The position numbers and the translations under genes were made by a program. From an uncultured Oscillospiraceae bacterium (lineage in GTDB: Bacteria > Bacillota > Clostridia > Oscillospirales > Oscillospiraceae), in assembly GCA_934511165.1 (NCBI GenBank), contig CAKSWA010000012.1, forward strand, positions 1-50,956: 50,956 bases of DNA, written 5' to 3'. Under the pieces are notes generated by a model that was not told where the DNA came from, made no database searches, and was given only the letters and a program-made list of their open reading frames with translations. This document shows positions 1 through 8,700 of this stretch, one piece after another (the stretch's first letter is position 1; each line of letters begins with the position of its first letter).

Positions 1-479
1 AGCGCTTCATAGACCTTCGTGCCGACGCGCGTCATGATCGCCATGCAGCAGACAACATAGATCGAGTCGGTGATCTCGATGCCGTACTTGGCAAACGGCG
101 AGCCGATCGCACCCATCGAATAGGGGATGACATACATCGTCCGGCCCTTCATGCAGCCGGCATAGATGTTACGCAGCTTCGCCTTCATCTCGTCCGGCGC
201 CATCCAGTTGTTCGTGGGGCCGGCGTCCTCTTCCTTCCTGCAGCAGATGAACGTGCGTCCCTCAACGCGGGCGACATCGTTGAGCGCGCTGCGGTGGTAA
301 ACGCAGCCCGGCAGCTTTTCCTGGTTGAGCTTTATAAGCTCGCCGGTAATGTATGCCTCGCGGCGCAGCGATTCCAGCTGCGTCTCCGTGCCGTCGATCC
401 AGACGACGCTGTCCGGCTGCATCAGCGCGCGGCTTTCCTCAACCCAGTCGGTGATATGGTGATTGATCGTATATGCCAT
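1..479 (-). CDS. pckG: GTP-dependent phosphoenolpyruvate carboxykinase, N-terminal part
   Basis: This is the first ~160 residues of a cytosolic enzyme that interconverts oxaloacetate and PEP with GTP/GDP; the rest lies beyond the left edge. The translation begins MAYTINHHITDWVEESRA and contains EEDAGPTNNWMAPDEMKAK, then CMKGRTMYVIPYSMGAIG, then GIEITDSIYVV. These blocks are typical of the N-terminal half of GTP-type PEPCK, not the ATP type. The ATG at 479-477 follows an AGGAGG ribosome site. It has its own promoter and reads away from rsmA, which ends 104 bp downstream of the promoter side. The GTP-binding and metal-binding parts of the enzyme are not visible here, so completeness cannot be judged. 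Confidence 0.93.
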   Translation of the reverse strand, partial: MAYTINHHITDWVEESRALMQPDSVVWIDGTETQLESLRREAYITGELIKLNQEKLPGCVYHRSALNDVARVEGRTFICCRKEEDAGPTNNWMAPDEMKAKLRNIYAGCMKGRTMYVIPYSMGAIGSPFAKYGIEITDSIYVVCCMAIMTRVGTKVYEA

Positions 480-517
480 TGCCCGGAGCCTCCTATTGGT
501 TTTACATTATATTATTC

Positions 518-546
518 ATAATAGACGGAAAAGTTCCATTTGACAA
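518..546 (-). promoter_or_regulatory. Promoter of pckG
   Basis: On the minus strand TTGTCA (546-541) is followed after exactly 17 bases by TATTAT (523-518). This puts the transcription start about 30 bases before the pckG ATG. It is a standard vegetative sigma-factor layout. Inferred from pattern only. Confidence 0.7.
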
Positions 547-583
547 TGGCATATGTCGAGAAAAGTGGGCAAATTTGCAATTT

Positions 584-1447
584 TCATTTGTCGAACTTGC
601 GTAAAAGTGCATTCGAGAGCGCGGCAAATTGCATGATGGAGAGCGTTTCGCCGCGCACGGCGGGCGGGAGAAGCGCTTCTTCCATGGCGGACGCAATATC
701 GGCACGGTCGAGCTCGGAGAAGCCGGAACGCAGAGCGTTTGCGAGCGTTTTCCGCCGCTGGGCGAACGCGGCGCGCACGGTGCGGAAGAAAAACTTTTCG
801 TCGTCCACCTGCGCGGGGGGCGCGGCGCGCCGATCCATGCGCACAACGGCGCTTGTCACCTTCGGTTGCGGCACGAAGCAGTGCGGCGGCACGTCGAAGA
901 GGAGCCTGGACTCGGCGTACCACTGCACGAGCACGGAGAACGCCCCATATTCGCCCGTGCCGGGCGCGGCGCAGAGCCGCTCAGCCACCTCTTTCTGGAT
1001 CATCACCGTGACGCTTTCAAAGCAGCCCGCTTCGAGAAATGCGGTGATGAGCGGCGTCGTCACATTATACGGCAGATTGGCGCACACCTTCCACGGCCGG
1101 TTCCCGAACGTTTCGGCGCATACGGCCGGCAAATCTGCCTTGAGAGCGTCGGCAAAGACGACGGATACATTATCGAAATCCGCGAGTGTTTCCGCGAGCA
1201 CGTCCCGCAGCCGTTCATCCAGCTCGATGGCCGTGACGCGTCCGGCGGTTTTCGCGAGCTCCGCTGTGAGACAGCCGACACCGGGACCGATCTCCAGCGC
1301 GCCGTCGGTTTTTTCGATGCCGCTCTCGGCGGCAATCTGCTGCGGTACCCACGCGGCGGTCAGAAAATTCTGCCCCAGCGATTTGGAAAAATGAAAGCCG
1401 TGACGCTGCAGCAGCGCCGTTATATCGCGGTAATCAGTCAGATTCAT
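584..1447 (-). CDS. rsmA: 16S rRNA dimethyladenosine transferase (RsmA/KsgA)
   Basis: This enzyme dimethylates two adjacent adenines in the 3'-terminal helix of 16S rRNA, using SAM, late in small-subunit assembly. The protein is 287 aa, the usual length. Visible motifs are LGQNFL (24-29), the SAM-binding LEIGPGVG (51-58), acidic IELDE (74-78) and the catalytic NLPY (124-127). A C-terminal helical domain includes AFAQRRKTLAN. Its ATG overlaps the TGA of the upstream trmD gene in an ATGA arrangement, so it is the last gene of the translation/SRP operon and probably translationally coupled. Position after trmD is less common than its usual places; the enzyme identity is not in doubt. Confidence 0.96.
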   Translation of the reverse strand: MNLTDYRDITALLQRHGFHFSKSLGQNFLTAAWVPQQIAAESGIEKTDGALEIGPGVGCLTAELAKTAGRVTAIELDERLRDVLAETLADFDNVSVVFADALKADLPAVCAETFGNRPWKVCANLPYNVTTPLITAFLEAGCFESVTVMIQKEVAERLCAAPGTGEYGAFSVLVQWYAESRLLFDVPPHCFVPQPKVTSAVVRMDRRAAPPAQVDDEKFFFRTVRAAFAQRRKTLANALRSGFSELDRADIASAMEEALLPPAVRGETLSIMQFAALSNALLRKFDK

Positions 1448-2730
1448 CGTTCCACCAGCTTTTCGAGCGCGATGCGCAGCGCACCGTCGTCCACGCCGCC
1501 GACGAGGCGGATCGTGCCGCAGGTCTCAAAGCCGTTTTTGCGCAGCATGGCGCGCATCGGCTCATTGCCGGGGGCGGTGTCGATGCGCACGCCCGCGCAG
1601 CAGTAGGCATGCGCGAGATCGTCCGCGAGCGAGAGCATTTCCGAGGCGATGCCGTGGCCGCGGCAGGCGTCCGAAACCATGATGCGGTGGACGGTGAGAT
1701 ACGGCCCCGCGCATGAGAGCCATTCGCCCTCGATGGCGGTATACGCCGCCTCGCTCCGGCGGCTGATGCAGAGATAACCGGCCGGGTTTCCGTCGGCGGT
1801 GAAAAACCAGCCGTCGCCGCGCTCAATATCCCGGCGGAAATCCTCCTCCGCGGGGTAGCCGTGCTGCCACTGGTCAAGCCCCTGGGAGGCGAGAAACGCC
1901 TTGGCCTCGCCGGCAATGGCGAGAATGGCGGACAGATCGCCCTCCTCCGCGCGGCGGCAGTCGATCTTCGGCGGCACGGGGCGCGGGTGGCGCTCAGCGT
2001 CGATCTCGTCGAGCAGCGCTTTGTCCTCGTCGGTCTGCGGCACAAACTTTTCGAAGAGCTCCGGGCGCTTGTCCATGGTGCGTTCGAGCATCTTCTTCCG
2101 CCGCCAACGGGCGATTTCGCGGTCTACGCCGCTGCGGAGGATCGGCGGCACCTCGCGACCTTCCCATACGTCCGGGCGGGTGTACTGCGGGTATTCGAGC
2201 AGACCGTCCCAATGGCTCTCGCCGGTGAAGCACTCCTCGTTGGCGAGCACGCCGGGGATGAGACGGCACACGGCGTCCGTCACCGCCATGGCGGCGATCT
2301 CGCCGCCGGTCAGGACAAAGTCACCGAGGGAGATCTCCTCATCGACGCACTCTTCAATGAAGCGCTCGTCCACGCCCTCGTAGTGGCCGCATACGAGCAC
2401 AAGATGGTCGTAGTCCGCCGCAAGGCGGCGCGCGCATGCCTGGTCAAACGTTTTCCCCTGCGGAGACATGTAGATAACGCGGCGGCGCTTTTCACCCGCT
2501 TTGGCGCACACATCGTCGAGGCAGGATTTGAGCGGCTGCGCCATCATCACGCAGCCCCAGCCGCCGCCGTAGGGGTAGTCGTCCACCTGCTGCTGCCTGT
2601 TTTCGGTATAGTCGCGGATCTGGACGGCGTGGATGTCCAGAATGCCCTTCTTCTCGGCGCGGCCGAGAATGCTGATCTTGAGCGACGCCTCCACCGCGTC
2701 GGGGAAGAGCGTCAGAATGTCGATGCGCAT
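1444..2730 (-). CDS. trmD: tRNA (guanine37-N1)-methyltransferase TrmD fused to a GNAT acetyltransferase domain
   Basis: Residues 1-245 are a complete TrmD, the SPOUT enzyme that makes m1G37 in tRNAs and prevents +1 frameshifting. Motifs seen are MRIDILTLFP at the start, YGGGWG (54-59), GHYEGVDERF (115-124) and SLGDFVLTGGE (134-144). TrmD normally ends near residue 245. Here the frame continues without stop through a proline-rich joint (PRPVPPK, 249-255) into ~170 residues with the GNAT fold signature: VHRIMVSDACRGHGIA (347-362), whose RGHGIA is the acetyl-CoA pyrophosphate loop, then a MLRKNGFETCG block (395-405). The acetyl acceptor is unknown. The start is MRIDIL, 4 bases from rimM. No internal frameshift signal is seen, so a genuine two-domain protein is the simplest reading. 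Confidence 0.93.
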   Translation of the reverse strand: MRIDILTLFPDAVEASLKISILGRAEKKGILDIHAVQIRDYTENRQQQVDDYPYGGGWGCVMMAQPLKSCLDDVCAKAGEKRRRVIYMSPQGKTFDQACARRLAADYDHLVLVCGHYEGVDERFIEECVDEEISLGDFVLTGGEIAAMAVTDAVCRLIPGVLANEECFTGESHWDGLLEYPQYTRPDVWEGREVPPILRSGVDREIARWRRKKMLERTMDKRPELFEKFVPQTDEDKALLDEIDAERHPRPVPPKIDCRRAEEGDLSAILAIAGEAKAFLASQGLDQWQHGYPAEEDFRRDIERGDGWFFTADGNPAGYLCISRRSEAAYTAIEGEWLSCAGPYLTVHRIMVSDACRGHGIASEMLSLADDLAHAYCCAGVRIDTAPGNEPMRAMLRKNGFETCGTIRLVGGVDDGALRIALEKLVER

Positions 2731-2734
2731 GGCG

Positions 2735-3223
2735 TCACATCCCTTCTATCAGATGAACGCGGATCGTTTTCTCGTCCGCGTCGATGTCAAGAATAAATTC
2801 CGGCACGGCGGGGATCGTGTGCTCGGTCTCGCCCTGCACGACGTAGACCTGTCCGGCGGGCATATCGAGCACCTCGGTGAGCTTGCCGATCTCCGTGCCC
2901 TGCTCGTCCACGACCGCCGCGCCGAGAAGATCGGCGACAAAGTGCCGTCCCTTCGGCAGACGCACGTCGCTGCGGGCGAAGTACACGATCTTGTTTTTGA
3001 GAAGCATCGCGCCGTTCACGTCCTCCACATCCGCAAAGCGGACGATGAGCATGCCCTTGTGGACGCGCGACGAGGCGACGGCGCGCGGCGCGCCGTCAAT
3101 GTAGAGCGTTTTGAGCGGCTTTAAAAACTCGGCGCTGTCGCACCACGGGTCGAGCTTGACCTCGCCGCGCACGCCGAACGTGTTGATGATCTTTCCCGCT
3201 TCGAGATACGGCTCCTTTGCCAT
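2735..3223 (-). CDS. rimM: Ribosome maturation factor RimM
   Basis: RimM assists 30S head maturation by binding S19 and pairs genetically with trmD. The 162-aa protein starts MAKEPYLEAGKIINTFGVRG, which matches the RimM N-terminal beta-barrel. The segment with DVRLPKGRHFVADLLG and VYVVQG.EHTIPAVPEF is the linker and PRC-barrel. I place the start at ATG 3223-3221, because GGAGG stands 8-12 bases ahead of it and the family N-terminus begins there; an upstream in-frame ATG would add 16 residues unlike RimM. It sits between khpA and trmD as in most Firmicutes. Confidence 0.94.
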   Translation of the reverse strand: MAKEPYLEAGKIINTFGVRGEVKLDPWCDSAEFLKPLKTLYIDGAPRAVASSRVHKGMLIVRFADVEDVNGAMLLKNKIVYFARSDVRLPKGRHFVADLLGAAVVDEQGTEIGKLTEVLDMPAGQVYVVQGETEHTIPAVPEFILDIDADEKTIRVHLIEGM

Positions 3224-3300
3224 AGGTAAACCTCCAGATATGGAAACCGCAGGGACGGGGCAGCGCCCCACCCCTGCGGTTTGGGTTTTGGGTTTGAGAC

Positions 3301-3531
3301 TCAGTCGAGGATCTCGACCGAGACCTTTTTTCCCTGTCGCTGGGCGACGGCCTTCATCAGCACGCGGATCTCCTTGACCACGCGGCCCTGACGGCCGATG
3401 ACCTTGCCCATGTCGCCGGGGGCGACCCGCACTTCAAAAACGGTTTCGCCGCCGGTCTCGTGCTCTGTCACGGAGACCTCGTCCGGTTTCTCCACAAGAC
3501 TTTGCACGATGTAGGTCAGCAGTTCTTTCAT
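3301..3531 (-). CDS. khpA: KH-domain RNA-binding protein KhpA (YlqC)
   Basis: A 76-aa single KH domain protein, starting MKELLTYIVQSLV. The RNA-binding GxxG loop is seen as VIGRQGRVVKEIR (44-56). KhpA forms a complex with KhpB/Jag in Firmicutes and affects cell elongation and division through RNA binding. The length is exactly that of the family. It lies 17 bp downstream of rpsP, the standard order. The start is ATG 3531-3529 with GAGGG about 8 bases upstream; a longer frame reading through here overlaps rpsP and does not encode a known N-terminus. Confidence 0.94.
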   Translation of the reverse strand: MKELLTYIVQSLVEKPDEVSVTEHETGGETVFEVRVAPGDMGKVIGRQGRVVKEIRVLMKAVAQRQGKKVSVEILD

Positions 3532-3548
3532 TCCGGCAGCCCTCGGAA

Positions 3549-3785
3549 TCAGGCTTCGGCTTTCTTCAGCAGGCCGCGGACCGTGTCGGTGGGCTGGGCG
3601 CCGTTGGCGATCCAGTACTTGGCGCGCTCCATGTCGATCTTGATGGTGGCGGGCTCGGTCAGGGGATCGTAGGTGCCGATCTCTTCGATGAAGCGGCCAT
3701 CGCGGGCGAAGTGGCTGTCGGCCACGACGACGCGGTAGAACGGAGCTTTCTTGGCGCCGGCGCGGCGCAGACGGATTTTGACCAT
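3549..3785 (-). CDS. rpsP: 30S ribosomal protein S16
   Basis: A 78-aa protein beginning MVKIRLRRAGAKKAPFYRVV, the diagnostic N-terminus of S16, followed by DSHFARDGRFIEEIGTYDP and a central ERAKYWIANGAQPTDTV. S16 binds early in 30S body assembly. It is preceded by GGAGG and followed directly by khpA. It lies 63 bp downstream of ffh, within the same transcription unit. Confidence 0.97.
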   Translation of the reverse strand: MVKIRLRRAGAKKAPFYRVVVADSHFARDGRFIEEIGTYDPLTEPATIKIDMERAKYWIANGAQPTDTVRGLLKKAEA

Positions 3786-3848
3786 GATGTTTTTCCTCCA
3801 AAGATGTTTAAAATTTTATATTTTTATTGCTGTGCAACAAAAAGCGGG

Positions 3849-5192
3849 TTAGAAGCCGAACGGCATTTTGGCGCCGCCGCGCTGGAAGCGCTTCATTTTT
3901 TTGCCGGAGAACTGGCGCGCCATCGTCTGCATCATTTCAAACTGCTTGAGCAGACGGTTGATGTCCACCACGCCGACGCCCGCGCCCGCGGCGATGCGCC
4001 GCTTGCGGCTGGAGTTCAAAATCGAGGGGTTCTCGCGCTCGGCGGGAGTCATGGAGAGGATGATCGCCTCGGTGTGCGCCATGGCCTTCTCGTCGATCTT
4101 CGCGCCGGCGAGCGCCTTGGCGTCCAGCCCCGGCACCATTCCGGCGAGCTCCTGCAGCGAGCCCATGTTCTTCATGGAGTTGAGCTGGTCGAGATAGTCG
4201 GTCAGCGTGAAGCGGTTCTTTTTGAGCTTTTCGGCAAGCTCCTGCGCTTTTTTCTCGTCGACGGCGGCCTCCGCCTTTTCGATGAGCGTGAGCACGTCGC
4301 CCATGCCAAGAATGCGGCTCGCCATGCGGTCGGGGTGGAAGACCTCGATAGCGTCGAGCTTTTCGCCGACACCGGCGAACTTGATGGGCTTGCCCGTCAC
4401 GGCTTTGACGGAGAGCGCCGCGCCGCCGCGGGCGTCGCCGTCGAGCTTGGTGAGCATCACGCCGGTGATGCCGAGCGCCTCGTCAAAGGCGGCGGCGGCG
4501 TTCACGGCGTCCTGACCGGTCATCGCGTCCACAACGAGCAGAATCTCCGCCGGTTCGGTCTCGGCCTTGATGCGCCGCAGCTCGTCCATGAGTGCTTCGT
4601 CGATATGGAGCCGACCGGCGGTATCGAGAAATACGAGATCGTTTCCGTGGCGGCGGGCATGGTCGATGGCGTGCTTTGCAATTTCCACCGGGTCGCCCTG
4701 GCCTTCCTCGTATACGGGAAGATCAAGCTTTTTGCCGACGGTTTTGAGCTGATCGATCGCGGCGGGGCGGTATACGTCGCACGCGACGAGCAGGGGGCGC
4801 TTGTTCTGGCTCTTGCGCATGAGCGCGGCGAGCTTCGCGCCGTTCGTGGTTTTACCGGCACCCTGTAAGCCGACGAGCATCACAACGCTCGGAGACTTGG
4901 AGCCGATGTTGAGCTTCTGGCTCTGCCCGCCCATGAGCGCGCACAGCTCCTCATTGACGATCTTGATGACCATCTGCGCGGGGGAAAGGCTCTCGAGCAC
5001 GTCCGTGCCGACGGCGCGCTCGCTGACGGATTTGACAAAGTCTTTGACGACCTTGTAGCTCACGTCGGCTTCGAGCAGCGCGAGACGCACCTCGCGCATC
5101 GCTTCCTTTACGTCCGCCTCCGAGAGACGGCCCTTGCCGCGAAGCTTCTTGAATACGTTATTGAGTTTGTCGGAAAGGTTTTCAAATGCCAT
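3849..5192 (-). CDS. ffh: Signal recognition particle protein Ffh (SRP54)
   Basis: The SRP GTPase binds the 4.5S/scRNA and nascent signal sequences and hands ribosomes to FtsY at the membrane. The 447-aa protein has the helical N domain (1-90), then the G domain with P-loop GLQGAGKTT (108-116), DTAGR (190-194) and TKLDGDARGG (248-257). The C-terminal M domain (about 325-447) has the methionine-rich hydrophobic groove and the SRKRRIAAGAG RNA-binding helix. The ATG overlaps the end of ylxM by 11 bases. One small oddity is NGAK after the P-loop, where TAGK-like residues are usual; it should not affect nucleotide binding. Confidence 0.97.
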   Translation of the reverse strand: MAFENLSDKLNNVFKKLRGKGRLSEADVKEAMREVRLALLEADVSYKVVKDFVKSVSERAVGTDVLESLSPAQMVIKIVNEELCALMGGQSQKLNIGSKSPSVVMLVGLQGAGKTTNGAKLAALMRKSQNKRPLLVACDVYRPAAIDQLKTVGKKLDLPVYEEGQGDPVEIAKHAIDHARRHGNDLVFLDTAGRLHIDEALMDELRRIKAETEPAEILLVVDAMTGQDAVNAAAAFDEALGITGVMLTKLDGDARGGAALSVKAVTGKPIKFAGVGEKLDAIEVFHPDRMASRILGMGDVLTLIEKAEAAVDEKKAQELAEKLKKNRFTLTDYLDQLNSMKNMGSLQELAGMVPGLDAKALAGAKIDEKAMAHTEAIILSMTPAERENPSILNSSRKRRIAAGAGVGVVDINRLLKQFEMMQTMARQFSGKKMKRFQRGGAKMPFGF

Positions 5193-5535
5193 GTCCCAGC
5201 TCCTGTAATGTGGCGGCGATTTCGCGCGTTAAGGTCTGCGCGTCGCCTTTGGTCATGGTTTCGAGCCGCGCGAGCTTTTCCCGCGCCGCGGCGAGAATGT
5301 CCCGCTCGGCGGCAAAGCGCGCGACCAGCCCGGTTTTCTCTTCAAACCGGCGCATCGTCTCCTCGGCGCGGCGGATGATATCCCACACGCTCTGCCGGGA
5401 AACGCCCTCGCTCTGCGCGATCTCGGCAAGAGAGAGGTCTTCATTATAATGCAGGTCAAAATACTCGCGCTGCTTTTCGGTGAGCAGCTCGCCGTAAGAG
5501 TCAAAGAGCATTGTGCGAAAGAGCGCTTCTTCCAT
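5182..5535 (-). CDS. ylxM: YlxM/p13-like helix-turn-helix protein
   Basis: A 117-aa member of the UPF0122 family that is encoded upstream of ffh in most Firmicutes. It has a sigma-70 region-4-like helix-turn-helix: LTEKQREYFDLHYNEDLSL, then EIAQSEGVSRQSVWDIIRRA. In streptococci the family member modulates SRP GTPase activity, so a role at the SRP is the best inference here. It is the first gene of the operon, directly behind a strong promoter, and shares 11 bases with ffh, suggesting translational coupling. Confidence 0.92.
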   Translation of the reverse strand: MEEALFRTMLFDSYGELLTEKQREYFDLHYNEDLSLAEIAQSEGVSRQSVWDIIRRAEETMRRFEEKTGLVARFAAERDILAAAREKLARLETMTKGDAQTLTREIAATLQELGHGI

Positions 5536-5550
5536 ACTCTCTGCCTCCCT

Positions 5551-5625
5551 CTGTCAAGGATTTTTCCCTGTCACCGGCACATTATACCCGCACGGGATGA
5601 GTCTGTCAAGGCTTTTTCGCTGACA
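5551..5625. repeat. Paired 23-bp imperfect direct repeat around the ylxM promoter
   Basis: The 23 bases at 5551-5573 recur at 5603-5625 with 3 mismatches; both units start CTGTCAAGG and continue into TTTTTC. The first lies in the untranslated leader, and the second contains the -35 hexamer (on the minus strand). CCCTGTCA (5566-5573) and TGACAGGG (5621-5628) also form an inverted pair around the promoter. This could be an operator or a chance duplication. Confidence 0.45.
5581..5609 (-). promoter_or_regulatory. Promoter of the ylxM-ffh-rpsP-khpA-rimM-trmD-rsmA operon
   Basis: On the minus strand a perfect TTGACA (5609-5604) and a perfect TATAAT (5586-5581) are separated by 17 bases. This is the best consensus match in the window and fits the high expression expected of a ribosome/SRP operon. 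The leader is about 40 bases. Confidence 0.85.
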
Positions 5626-5702
5626 GGGAGGGAAAAACGCATATCGCGCAGCGCTTCGGGGAAAAATGTTCCGTAAATGTCATGCGTTGGAGGCAGAAAA
5701 GT

Positions 5703-8700
5703 ATGGAAACGGTCACGATTGCACTCGGAGAACTCGCGCACTATGCTGAGAGCACGGCGCGCACGATGCCCGTGACGGGCGTGGTGCCGCGCACCGTGGC
5801 GGAGGATCAGATCCGGTACGCGCTCCGGTCGCTTCGCGCCGCGCGGCGGCGGATGGAATCGGCGGCTGACGCGCCGGATGGCGGCGCGCGGTGGCTGCTC
5901 GATAATCTCTGGCTGTGCGAGCGGGAGGGAGCCTCCGCGCTTGCCGCGTTCCATGCCGCCGGGCGGCTTCGCACAACGTGCGAGGGGGCGCTCGTCCCCG
6001 CGCTCTGCCGGGTGCTGCTGGCCTCCGGCGGCGGGCGCGTGGACGAGGAGCGCATTGCCGTGTTTCTCGAAGGGTTTCAGCGGAAAACGGCGCTCACCGG
6101 GCGCGAGCTGGGGCTGCTCGGCGCGTCGCTGCGCGCGGCGGCGCTCGTCCGGCTCGCGCAGCTCTACCGCAGCGATACACCGTCCGGCAGCGCGGCCGCT
6201 CTGCATTTTACGACGCTGCGGCACATCGCCTCGCTCGATCTGGACGCGGTGCTGGAGGAGGCAGACGCCGTGGAGCACATCCTCCGGTGCGACCCGGCGG
6301 GGGTGTACCCGCTCATGGACGAGCGCAGCCGCCGCGACTATCGCGCACGCGTCGAAACGCTCTCGCGCCGGAAAAATCGGAGCGAAGTGCGCTTTGCGGA
6401 AGAGGCGCTGCGCCTCTCTAGGCGCGCCGAGGGCGTCCGGCGGAGGCACATCGGCTACTGGCTCTTCGAAAATCCCCTCGGCACCGGCGTGCCGCGAAAA
6501 ACGGGCGCGGCGTACATTTTGGCAAACGTTCTCTTTACGCTTGCGCTCTCCGCCGCGCTTGCGTTCTGGACGCGAAGCATTCTCGCGGCGGCGCTCTCGC
6601 TCCTGCCGGTCTCGGAGATCGTGAAAAGCGTTCTTGACCGCGTGCTGCTCCGCGCTGTGCCGCCGCGCCATGTGCCGCGGCTCGCGCTGCGAAAGGGCGT
6701 TCCGCCCGAGGGAAAGACGGTCTGCGTGCTCTCCATACTGCTCACAGGAGAGAAGGCGGCGGACAGTGCGCTCCGGCGGCTCGAAGAATTTCGCGCCGCT
6801 TCCCGCGAATGCGGGGAAAATCTTCTCTTCGGCCTTCTCTGTGACCTGCCGGAGAGCGGCGAAACGCTCTCGCACGCCGACCGCGTGCTGCTCGATGATG
6901 CCGCCGCCAAAATGGACGCACTCAACGCGCGTTGCGGCGGAGGCTTTTATCTCTTTACCCGCGACCGGCTTTTCAGCCGCGACAGCGGCAAATTTGCCCC
7001 CTGGGAGCGGAAACGCGGCGCGATGCTGGAGCTGTGCCGTCTGCTCGCCGGGGAGGAGACCGGTCTTCGCGTCCGCGCCGGAGACGCATCCATGCTGCAC
7101 GGCACGCGCTATATCCTCACGCTCGACGCCGACACGCGCCTGGAGCCGGAGAGCGCCCGCGCACTGATCGGCGCGGCGCTCCACCCGCTCAACCGCCCGG
7201 TGGTCGATCCCAAACGCGGAATCGTTTTTCGCGGCCACGGCGTGCTGCACCCGCGCATCGCGGTATCTCTGGAAAGCGCATACCGGAACGATTTTACACG
7301 CCTTTTTGCTCCCGCGGGCGGCGGCGACCCCTACGGCTCGGACGCCGGGGAGGTGTATATGGACGCCTTCCAGAGCGGCGGCTTTGCCGGAAAGGGGATC
7401 ATCCACGTGGGGGCATATCTCGCATGCCTGGGAGACCGCATCCCGGAAGGGCGCGTTTTGAGCCACGATGCGCTCGAAGGGGCGTTCCTCCGCGGCGGGT
7501 ATGTGAGCGATGTGGAGCTGACCGACGGCTTCCCCTCCGGCGCGGTGAGCTATTTTGCCCGTGCGCACCGCTGGATACGCGGCGATGTGCAGAATTTGTC
7601 GTGGCTCTTCCGGCGCGGGAGGGCGCTGCCGCCCATCGAGCGCTGGCGGCTTTTTGATTCCTTCCGCCGCGCGCTGCTGCCGGTGGGACTTTTTGTCTCG
7701 CTTGGTGCGTGGTTTCTCGCGCCGAACGCTGCGACGAGGGCCGCGGCGCTCTGCGCGCTGCTCGTTTTGGCTTTGCCGGTGCTCCGGTACTGCCTCGGCG
7801 TTCTCTTTCGTGACGGGCGCGAGGTGCGCTACAAAAGCGCGGCGCTGCACGGCCTTGGCGGCGAGCTGACGCGCGCGCTCACGCGGGCGCTCTTCCTCGC
7901 GGCGGAGGCATGGACGAGCGTTTCAGCGATCGTTCTCGCGCTCTGGCGGATGGGCGTTTCGCACCGGCGGCTGCTCCAATGGCAGACCGCCGAGCAGAGT
8001 GAGCGCCGCGGCGCCGGTCTTGCCGGCACGTTCGCCGCGCTGTGGCCGGTCGTATACTTTTCCGGGCTGCTGCTCGCCTTTTCGCAGACGTTCGCCGGGC
8101 GCGCTGCCGCGATCTGCTGGATCTTCACGCCGCTTTTTGCCTACCGTCTCGGACGGGAGAAGAAGGAAAAGCCGCTCAACAGCGGAGAGCGGGAATTCCT
8201 CCTGCGCCGCGCCGCGGAGATTTGGCGGTATTTTCGCGAAAACTGCACGGCGGAATCGCACTATCTTCCGCCGGACAACGTGCAGCTCTCGCCTCCGGCA
8301 TCGAGCGCGGACCGGACGAGCCCGACGAACATCGCCATGGCGCTCTCGGGCGCGCTTTCAGCGCTGGAGCTCGGCATCGTGTCGGAGACCGAGGCGCTCA
8401 CGCTTTGCGGGAGGATTCTCGAAGCGGTTGAGGGTCTCGGTAAATGGAAGGGCCATCTATACAATTGGTACGATACGAAAACGCTCCGCCCCCTCGCTCC
8501 GGCGTATATCTCGACCGTGGACAGCGGCAACCTTGCCGCGGCGCTCGTATCCTGTGCCGCAGGACTTGCCGCGCACGGTGCGCCTGCGCTCGCAAAGCGG
8601 GCGAGAGCGATTGCCGCAGCGATGGATTTTCGCGCGCTCTATGATGAGAAGCGGCGGCTTTTCCGCATTGGGCTTCTGCCCGGCGAGAGCGCCGCGGCGC

